Of a stretch of DNA of 11,602 nucleotides, positions 7,119 to 11,602 are shown piece after piece (within the stretch, counting starts at the first letter, position 1; each line of letters begins with the position of its first letter). Below the pieces are notes generated by a model. That model ran no database searches. It was given only the letters and a program-made list of their open reading frames with translations, and was not told the DNA's origin. The DNA is from Bacteroidales bacterium. GTDB lineage: Bacteria > Bacteroidota > Bacteroidia > Bacteroidales > P3. Both the position numbers and the translations under genes were made by a program. The DNA is taken from positions 1 to 11,602 of the forward strand of contig JAFWOP010000023.1 in NCBI GenBank assembly GCA_017545365.1. The letters are read 5' to 3'.

Positions 7119-7179
7119 GCTATATATAACGTAATTGGAGAAGTTTTCGTATTTTTGCAGCGTGAAAACAGTCTATATC
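7119..7179. promoter_or_regulatory. Divergent intergenic region between GH106 and GH92 with a -7 box for GH92
   Basis: These 61 bp separate the two divergent signal-peptide starts. TATTTTTG at 7150-7157 matches the Bacteroidetes -7 box TAnnTTTG on the plus strand; no good TTTG sits at the usual distance upstream (a TTG at 7135-7137 is too close). The transcription start would be near 7162-7165, leaving a leader of about 15-18 nt before the ATG at 7180. On the minus strand only a weak -7-like sequence is seen for GH106. Confidence 0.5.
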
Positions 7180-9651
7180 ATGAAAAGAATAAGCCTTTTT
7201 TGCCTCTTATGTGCCATATCTTTATCGCTTATGGCTCAGAAAACTAAGGAGAGTCCCGACTATGGTCGCTGGGTTAATGTGTTTATCGGCACCAACGGAA
7301 TGGGGCACACCTTTCCCGGGGCCTGCTTCCCCTACGGATTTGTGCAACTGAGTCCCGACACCGACACGATACCGCACAACGTGAACGGGGTTTACCAGCC
7401 ACGTGTTTATGACTACTGCGCCGGCTACCAGTACCGCGACAGCAGCATCGTAGGCTTCAGCCACACCCACTTCAGTGGCACAGGTCACAGCGACCTGGGC
7501 GATTTCTTGATTATGCCCTACAGTGGTGAGACGAAGCTCAACCCCGGCACCGCCGACAACCCCGACGGAGGTTACCGCCAGCGTTTCCGCCACGAGACCG
7601 AGGTGGCCGCGCCGGGCTACTATGCCGTCACGCTCGACGACGACAACATCCGCTGCGAGCTCACCGCCACAAAGCGTTGCGGTGTGCACCGCTATATATT
7701 TCCCAAAGGGGCGGCACAGAAGATTATCCTCGACCTCAATCACGGCATCTACAACTACGACGGCAAGGTGCTGTGGGCAGAGTGCAACGTGAACGAGAAA
7801 GGGGTTCTGTCGGGCTGGCGCATGACCAGTGGCTGGAACCGCTGCCGCAAGCTGTACTATTACATCCATTTCAACAAACCCATCAAACAGTATGGCTACC
7901 ACGATTTTGCCCCTTTGTCGTACCACGGCTTCTGGAACCGCTTTGACCAAGAGCACAATTTCCCCGAAATAGCAGGGCGAAAGCCAGTCTGCTGGTTCGA
8001 GTTCGAGGAGGACGGGAGCGACACTCTTGAGGTAATCGTTGGGCTCTCGCCCAACAGCACATGGGGTGCAAACCAAGCCGTGCAGCGCGAAGGGTGCCAG
8101 TACTCGTCTACTGCTACAAGGAAACTATACCGCGATAGGCCGGAGGGCGACACGCTGCTCATTGTCCATCAGGGTGACACTAACTACCGCAGCCATTTCG
8201 ACGTGGTGCGCGAGTTGACACGCATCAATTGGAACCGGATGCTGGGACGGATAGAAGTTGAGGGGCATCCGGATGCGGCAGCCAATTCCCAATTCTCAAT
8301 TCTCAATTCTCAACTCACCATGCTCTACACCTCCTACTACCACACCATGATAAACCCCTCCATCTATCAGGATATTGATGAAAAGAACCATGACGGACAC
8401 ACCCGTTACACCATCTTCTCGCTGTGGGACACCTACCGTGCCCTGCACCCCCTCATCAACCTCACCGATACCGCCATGAGCCGCAACTTAGCCCTTTCGC
8501 TCTACTGGCACAGCAAAAGCAACCCACACTATATGCTGCCCGTATGGAGCCACCATGGCGGTGAGAACTGGTGCATGATAGGCTATCACGGCGTTTCTGT
8601 CATGGTGGATGCAGCCGTCAACACACTCCAGCCCGACACCGAGCAAGAGTTGGAAACCATGCATTCCATCTTCTCCACCACCAATGTGGACTACTACGAC
8701 TTTACCGGCCTCTACAAAGAGCTAGGCTATGTCCCCTTCGACAAGAGCCGCAACGGCACCTCCGTCACACTGGAGAACGCCTACGAGGACTGGTGCGTCT
8801 ATTGGGCGTTGGAGAACCATTTGGAGCATACGCTGCCCGATGTGATAGGCTATGAGGATTCTGTGCGCGAGAGCTATCGCCAGCGGGCATTAAGCTATCG
8901 CAATGTCTATAAGGACGGCTTTGTCCGCGCCCGTTACAGCGATGGCAGCTGGAAAACACCCTATTCCTTGCTCTCCACCAGCGGCGAGGGCCTGATTGAA
9001 GGCAATGCCTGGAACTACAGTTTCTACGTCCCCCACGACGTGAACGGCATGATGCAGATGATGGGCGGCGAAAAGGCTTTCGTGCGGAAGTTGGACACGC
9101 TCTTCACCATGTACATCCCCGACGAGTTCTTTGCCGAGACCGAGGACGTGACCCGCGAGGGCATGCTGGGCGGCTACGTTCACGGCAACGAACCCTCCCA
9201 CCATATCCCCTACCTCTACATGTGGACCACCCAGCCGTGGAAGACCCAATACTGGGTGCGCGAAGTGATGAACCGCATGTACCGCAACCATATCGACGGC
9301 CTCTGTGGCAACGACGACTGCGGGCAGATGTCTGCCTGGTATATCTTCTCCGCTATGGGCTTCTACCCTGTCTGCCCCGCCAGCGGGCAGTACGTCATCG
9401 GTGCGCCCTACCTGCCTTATATGAAGGTACGCATGGGCAGCGGCAAATACCTTGAGATAAAAGCCCCCAACGTGAGCGACAAGAACCGCTACATCCAACG
9501 CGTGCTGTGGAACGGCAATCCCTACGACAAATGCTATGTCACCTACACCCAGCTGATGGAAGGCGGCACCCTCGAATTCCAGATGGGTCCCAAGCCCAAC
9601 AAACGCCTCTTCCAAGCCAAGGACACCAAGCCCTACAGCCTCACTAAATAA
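7180..9651 (+). CDS. Exported GH92 alpha-mannosidase
   Basis: From ATG 7180 the protein is 823 aa and begins with a signal peptide (MKRISLFCLLCAISLSLMAQ). The frame stays open upstream to a TTG at 7135, but that would precede the -7 box transcription start and bury the signal peptide. GH92 hallmarks appear in order: GTNGMGHTFPGACFPYGFVQ, GFSHTHFSGTGHSDLGD, FSLWDTYRALHPL, ENAYEDWCVYWALE, EGNAWNYSFYVPHD, HGNEPSHH (general acid Glu) and GNDDCGQMSAWYIFSAMGFYPV (Asp residues of the catalytic base). GH92 enzymes are calcium-dependent, inverting exo-alpha-mannosidases acting on N-glycan or fungal mannan linkages; the linkage specificity is not predictable here. It likely acts in the periplasm or at the surface, and divergent placement suggests shared control with GH106. 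An in-frame 7-bp repeat sits between GRIEVEG and the MLYTSYYHT strand. All catalytic motifs are intact. Confidence 0.95.
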   Translation: MKRISLFCLLCAISLSLMAQKTKESPDYGRWVNVFIGTNGMGHTFPGACFPYGFVQLSPDTDTIPHNVNGVYQPRVYDYCAGYQYRDSSIVGFSHTHFSGTGHSDLGDFLIMPYSGETKLNPGTADNPDGGYRQRFRHETEVAAPGYYAVTLDDDNIRCELTATKRCGVHRYIFPKGAAQKIILDLNHGIYNYDGKVLWAECNVNEKGVLSGWRMTSGWNRCRKLYYYIHFNKPIKQYGYHDFAPLSYHGFWNRFDQEHNFPEIAGRKPVCWFEFEEDGSDTLEVIVGLSPNSTWGANQAVQREGCQYSSTATRKLYRDRPEGDTLLIVHQGDTNYRSHFDVVRELTRINWNRMLGRIEVEGHPDAAANSQFSILNSQLTMLYTSYYHTMINPSIYQDIDEKNHDGHTRYTIFSLWDTYRALHPLINLTDTAMSRNLALSLYWHSKSNPHYMLPVWSHHGGENWCMIGYHGVSVMVDAAVNTLQPDTEQELETMHSIFSTTNVDYYDFTGLYKELGYVPFDKSRNGTSVTLENAYEDWCVYWALENHLEHTLPDVIGYEDSVRESYRQRALSYRNVYKDGFVRARYSDGSWKTPYSLLSTSGEGLIEGNAWNYSFYVPHDVNGMMQMMGGEKAFVRKLDTLFTMYIPDEFFAETEDVTREGMLGGYVHGNEPSHHIPYLYMWTTQPWKTQYWVREVMNRMYRNHIDGLCGNDDCGQMSAWYIFSAMGFYPVCPASGQYVIGAPYLPYMKVRMGSGKYLEIKAPNVSDKNRYIQRVLWNGNPYDKCYVTYTQLMEGGTLEFQMGPKPNKRLFQAKDTKPYSLTK
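8283..8313 (+). repeat. 7-bp tandem repeat (about 4.4 units) inside the GH92 gene
   Basis: Units: CAATTCC (8283-8289), then CAATTCT at 8290-8296, 8297-8303 and 8304-8310, then a partial CAA. It encodes NSQFSILNSQ around residues 368-378 counted from ATG 7180, an added loop before the MLYTSYYHT strand. It is the same repeat, in the same orientation relative to the coding strand, as in the GH106 gene 3 kb away. Confidence 0.9.
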
Positions 9652-9659
9652 GCACTTGA

Positions 9660-10850
9660 ATGCCCTCTACCTACCGTCCCCGCAATCCTGGCCACGACTA
9701 CTATGGTCGCGGCACCTACCTCATCACGCTAGTAGTGAGTGGCCGCGCCCACCTGCTCTCCCATTTCGTGACCGATTTCGGTCACGAATCCAACCACGCT
9801 CCTGTGGCCGTTCTCGGTCACGAAACCCTATCCCTCACCCCTCTCGGCAAAGAGATACAGCAAGCATGGCAACAAACACCCGTCATACAGGCCACCCACG
9901 GCAATCAGGTAGCAGTACACGCTTGTGTCTGCATGCCCGAACACTTCCACGGTGTTATCGAGGTATTAGAGCCAATGACATGGAACCTAGGCGACATCAT
10001 TCAAGCCTTTAAAGCTTTCTGCACAAGCCGTTGGCAACAGTTGCAAGGCTTACCCCCCTCTACCTCTCGACCAATTTCGGTCGCCACCATAGGAAACAAT
10101 GCCCCCGCATGGCTCCTCCAGAAGATTCGTGACCATCCTGATGAAGGCTCCCTCATCCGCAACCTCTCAAAAAAACAGCGACAGGAGTACTATGCTCTTG
10201 TGAGCCGACAACAGCAACCCCTCTTCGACGACAACTACGACGACACTGTCTGTCTCGACAACCGTCACCGCGAGGCAATGATAGCCTATGTTAACGACAA
10301 TCCCCGTCGTGCCCTCCTTCGCCATCGTTTCCCCGACTTTATGCAGCGGTGCCTCCATGTGACGATAGGACAGCGTGATTACGGTGCCTTCGGCAACCTC
10401 TTCCTTTTGCGTTGGGCACGCAAACTACAGGTGCAGTGCCACCGTCGCCATCCCGTCAGCCTACAACCCTACGAGACCACCGACGACTATGCCCGCCAAC
10501 ATGCCGAATGGGAGTCTGCCTTGCTCAATGGGCAGACTGTCCTCGTCACCCCCGGCATCTCGCGTGGCGAGCTGATGATGAAAAACGAATGTTTGGAAAA
10601 GGGATACCCTCTGATACACCTACAAAAAGAGCCCATCGGCCCCTATTGGAAACCCGAACGCCGGCACTTCGAGGCCTGCCTCCAAGGGCATCTGCTTATA
10701 TTAGCCCCTTGGAATATCGATACGCTGGACGGAGTCTCAGGCGCTCCCGCCGACAGCGACTACAGCCGTTTCCACAACCTCAACACCCTCGCCGCTGAAA
10801 TCTGCGCCTTTTATGGCGAAGCCAGAATCCAAAAAACACTTAATCCGTAA
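9660..10850 (+). CDS. RAYT/IS200-like (Y1_Tnp) transposase-family protein with extra C-terminal domain
   Basis: A 396-aa protein starting 8 bp after the GH92 stop. Residues 1-220 match REP-associated tyrosine transposase-like proteins: RGTYLITLVV near the N-terminus, the HUH metal-binding motif H95-F96-H97 in CMPEHFHGVI, the LGDIIQAFKAF helix (110-120), and PLFDDNYDD followed by AMIAYVNDNPRRALL (187-220). Where I expect the tyrosine nucleophile after FKA, the sequence has Phe-Cys-Thr; Y177/Y178 or others could serve, so activity is uncertain. Residues about 240-390 form an additional alpha/beta region (VLVTPGISRGE 294-304, YPLIHLQKEPIGPYWKPE, GHLLILAPW 343-351) resembling a Rossmann-like nucleotide-binding fold; similar extensions occur in Bacteroidales relatives as far as I recall. 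The family processes REP palindromes as single-stranded DNA. Such palindromes lie within its first 160 bp and at its 3' end, including over the TAA stop (10848-10850). Confidence 0.85.
   Translation: MPSTYRPRNPGHDYYGRGTYLITLVVSGRAHLLSHFVTDFGHESNHAPVAVLGHETLSLTPLGKEIQQAWQQTPVIQATHGNQVAVHACVCMPEHFHGVIEVLEPMTWNLGDIIQAFKAFCTSRWQQLQGLPPSTSRPISVATIGNNAPAWLLQKIRDHPDEGSLIRNLSKKQRQEYYALVSRQQQPLFDDNYDDTVCLDNRHREAMIAYVNDNPRRALLRHRFPDFMQRCLHVTIGQRDYGAFGNLFLLRWARKLQVQCHRRHPVSLQPYETTDDYARQHAEWESALLNGQTVLVTPGISRGELMMKNECLEKGYPLIHLQKEPIGPYWKPERRHFEACLQGHLLILAPWNIDTLDGVSGAPADSDYSRFHNLNTLAAEICAFYGEARIQKTLNP
9765..9788. repeat. REP-like palindrome inside the RAYT coding sequence (copy 1)
   Basis: Arms TTCGTGACCGA (9765-9775) and TCGGTCACGAA (9778-9788) are perfectly complementary around a 2-nt centre. 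It encodes residues 36-43. The core GTGACCG/CGGTCAC is the same as in the extragenic copy downstream of the gene. Confidence 0.85.
9804..9821. repeat. REP-like palindrome inside the RAYT coding sequence (copy 2)
   Basis: GTGGCCG (9804-9810), loop TTCT, CGGTCAC (9815-9821). It differs from the downstream extragenic copy by one base, which still allows a G-T pair. The stretch TCGGTCACGAA repeats copy 1 at a 36-bp spacing, giving the peptide echo FGHES / LGHET. Confidence 0.75.
10068..10083. repeat. Degenerate REP-like palindrome inside the RAYT gene (copy 3)
   Basis: CGACC (10068-10072) pairs with GGTCG (10079-10083) around AATTTC. It shares GACC...TTTCGGTC with copy 1 but has shorter arms, so it is either a decayed copy or chance. 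Confidence 0.4.
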
Positions 10851-10893
10851 CCGTTCTCGGAAAAACATTTAATTCGTGACCGTTCTCGGTCAC
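10838..10893. repeat. Pair of direct-repeated REP-like units at the RAYT 3' end
   Basis: The second unit is a perfect palindrome, GTGACCGTTCTCGGTCAC (10876-10893): 7-bp arms around loop TTCT. The first unit has GTAACCGTTCTCGG (10847-10860) and lacks the closing TCAC. About 25 bp are repeated (CAyTTAATyCGTrACCGTTCTCGG) at a 29-bp period. The RAYT stop codon TAA lies within the first unit. The full hairpin could also act in transcript 3'-end protection. Confidence 0.85.
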
Positions 10894-10977
10894 AAATGAA
10901 ATCGGAATAAATTGTGAAAGTCGGCCTAATGAACGATTTGGGTTAAGTATTAGAGTGCTGTATTTACCTGTATGTTC

Positions 10978-11020
10978 AAAGGTGTAAAATGGGATGTGAA
11001 CAGTGGCTTCACACCTTTTG
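10978..11020 (+). repeat. Stem-loop with two alternative pairings
   Basis: AAAGGTGT (10978-10985) pairs with ACACCTTT (11011-11018). Alternatively TGTGAA (10995-11000) pairs with TTCACA (11008-11013) around a 7-nt loop. The two foldings share bases 11011-11013 and so compete. No gene of convincing quality follows immediately, so a riboswitch-type role is unsupported. Confidence 0.45.
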
Positions 11021-11109
11021 TAATCGTAATTGCAACCTTCAACAACACAAACACCTTCCTACAAGCCTCTGACCGACAAGATATTGTTGCGATACGACGA
11101 AACGATCTG

Positions 11110-11241
11110 CTACAGCGCTACAGTGCTACAGTTCGATTTACTCTTATCAAAACCCCAATATAATATATCTATATAATTGATATATAAATATAGTTTCATC
11201 TAAAGATGAGCACCCGAATTCCAACTGTAGCACTGTAGCGC
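11110..11241. repeat. 19-bp perfect inverted repeat made of 8-bp CTACAGnn units, around an AT-rich core
   Basis: Left side: CTACAGCG (11110-11117), CTACAGTG (11118-11125), CTACAGTT (11126-11133). GCGCTACAGTGCTACAGTT (11115-11133) is exactly complementary to 11223-11241. The 89-bp spacer includes a nearly pure A/T run at about 11157-11192. The arrangement could be a binding-site array for a replication or recombination protein, an attachment region, or a small non-autonomous element; the sequence does not decide. Confidence 0.8.
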
Positions 11242-11355
11242 ATCAGACACCCTGTGCCGCAATAGGAGCAGAACGAAGTGTGTTTTTTCTCAAAAGTGGC
11301 ACCCTAATTTTTGTTCTTTTCGGTATAATTATAACAGACCATCGGCTCACACTCA

Positions 11356-11399
11356 GCCTTCGCTCTGCCTTCGCTCTGGGTTCGCTCTGCCTCCACTCC
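11356..11399. repeat. 11-bp tandem repeat, four units
   Basis: GCCTTCGCTCT occurs at 11356-11366 and 11367-11377, followed by the variants GGGTTCGCTCT (11378-11388) and GCCTCCACTCC (11389-11399). It is a non-coding minisatellite and decays toward the right. Confidence 0.85.
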
Positions 11400-11488
11400 T
11401 AAGATTGGAGATAAGGTGAACCCAAAACGAGGTGAAAAAGACCTTGTCCTTTCTGATTTTAGTTGTCTTGAACGGAATTAACTTGACA

Positions 11489-11506
11489 CTTTTTTGCGCA
11501 AAAAAG
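11489..11506. promoter_or_regulatory. 18-bp perfect palindrome upstream of the transposase start
   Basis: CTTTTTTGCGCAAAAAAG is a perfect palindrome, ending 10 nt before the ATG at 11517 and preceded by TTGACA (11483-11488). In RNA it can form a short stem around TGCGCA, limiting translation of the transposase; as DNA it could be a repressor site or lie at the IS end. It overlaps at 11506 the start of a 15-bp direct repeat (CAAAAAAGAAATGGA at 11507-11521 and 11527-11541), the first copy of which contains the start codon. Confidence 0.6.
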
Positions 11507-11541
11507 CAAAAAAGAAATGGAAAACACAAAAAAGAAATGGA
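11507..11541 (+). repeat. 15-bp direct repeat spanning the transposase start
   Basis: CAAAAAAGAAATGGA occurs at 11507-11521 and again at 11527-11541, 20 bp apart. The first copy supplies the ATG of the transposase; the ATG in the second copy is in a different frame, and its product would not match a transposase. It is a recent local duplication or slippage in an A-rich stretch. Confidence 0.7.
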
Positions 11542-11602
11542 CGCGGAGGATGTACACCCCGGAGTTCAAGTTGGAAGTTCTGAGCTACTATTACACGCAC
11601 GG
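11517..11602 (+). CDS. IS3-type transposase OrfA (HTH_Tnp_1-like), N-terminal fragment cut by window edge
   Basis: From ATG 11517 the frame is open to the window end (28 codons). The peptide starts MENTKKKWTRRMYTPEFKLE and continues VLSYYYTHG. A basic N-terminus followed by the pattern YTPEFKLEVL is the usual opening of the helix-turn-helix OrfA of IS3-family transposases, which binds the element's ends. The AT-rich region just upstream would contain the element's left end, but I cannot identify a terminal inverted repeat because the right end is outside. Without the rest of the protein a different HTH transposase family is possible. Confidence 0.7.
   Translation, partial: MENTKKKWTRRMYTPEFKLEVLSYYYTH

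Larger units (their letters stand above)
10894..11516. other. Gene-free, repeat-rich intergenic region
   Basis: No convincing coding sequence in about 620 bp. It holds a hairpin (10978-11020), a 19-bp perfect inverted repeat around an AT-rich core (11115-11241), a four-unit 11-bp tandem repeat (11356-11399) and an 18-bp palindrome (11489-11506) just before the transposase. A 63-codon frame at 10972-11163 is mostly repeat sequence and looks non-coding. Confidence 0.7.

Noticed and set aside
7135..7179. Upstream TTG start for GH92 giving a 15-residue extension
   Set aside because: It lies before the predicted transcription start and would mask the signal peptide beginning at ATG 7180.
7222..8076. 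284-codon open frame on the minus strand opposite GH92 (and a similar one at 8890-9615)
   Set aside because: Antisense to conserved GH92 motifs; the composition (Val/Ala/Gly-rich) is typical of a shadow frame.
4290..9651. Complete polysaccharide utilisation locus
   Set aside because: Two glycosidases are divergent, but there is no SusC/SusD pair, sensor or anti-sigma factor in the window.
10972..11163. 63-codon frame in the intergenic region
   Set aside because: It overlaps the stem-loop and the CTACAG array, so most of its codons are repeat sequence; no homology or start signal recognised.
11110..11399. CRISPR array
   Set aside because: The repeats are 8 and 11 bp, directly tandem or inverted, with no regular unique spacers and no cas genes.

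Overview
The window looks like a chromosomal segment of a Bacteroidales bacterium (Prevotella- or Bacteroides-like, probably gut or rumen). The grounds are secreted glycosidases of the GH92 and GH106 types, Bacteroidetes promoter boxes of the form TAnnTTTG with a TTTG upstream, AT-rich start regions without clear Shine-Dalgarno sites, a Bacteroidales-type RAYT-like transposase, and many short tandem repeats. No rRNA, tRNA or CRISPR was seen.

Layout. (1) 1-2111 is visibly AT-rich and carries the 3' part of a CHAT-domain peptidase gene, then a 227-aa protein resembling AbiGi/DUF2971-type abortive-infection proteins. The latter has its own consensus promoter followed by two abutting 16-bp palindromes. 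(2) 2186-4270 encodes a Pif1-like SF1B helicase with a helical C-terminal extension; a long hairpin ends 3 nt before its ATG. (3) 4290-7118 (minus) encodes an exported GH106-like glycosidase, convergent with the helicase. (4) 7180-9651 (plus) encodes an exported GH92 alpha-mannosidase, divergent from GH106 across 61 bp. (5) 9660-10850 encodes a RAYT/Y1-type HUH protein with an extra C-terminal domain. REP-like palindromes lie inside its 5' coding region and across and beyond its stop codon. (6) 10851-11516 is a gene-free stretch packed with inverted and tandem repeats. (7) From 11517 to the edge is the start of an IS3-type transposase.

How the genes may work together. The two glycosidases plausibly act on the same class of exported-enzyme substrate (mannose- and rhamnose-type glycans), but there is no SusC/SusD pair here, so a full utilisation locus is not shown. 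The first two genes are of families often linked to stress or phage defence. No operon joins them, because the second has its own promoter.

Most unusual content. Short repeats sit inside coding sequence. A 7-bp repeat occurs in frame in both glycosidases, in the one orientation that has no stop codon. An 8-bp repeat and a roughly 55-bp palindromic element also interrupt the GH106 gene. The RAYT gene carries its putative REP palindromes within its own reading frame. These look like small mobile or amplifying repeats tolerated in protein linkers, with possible slippage-based switching.
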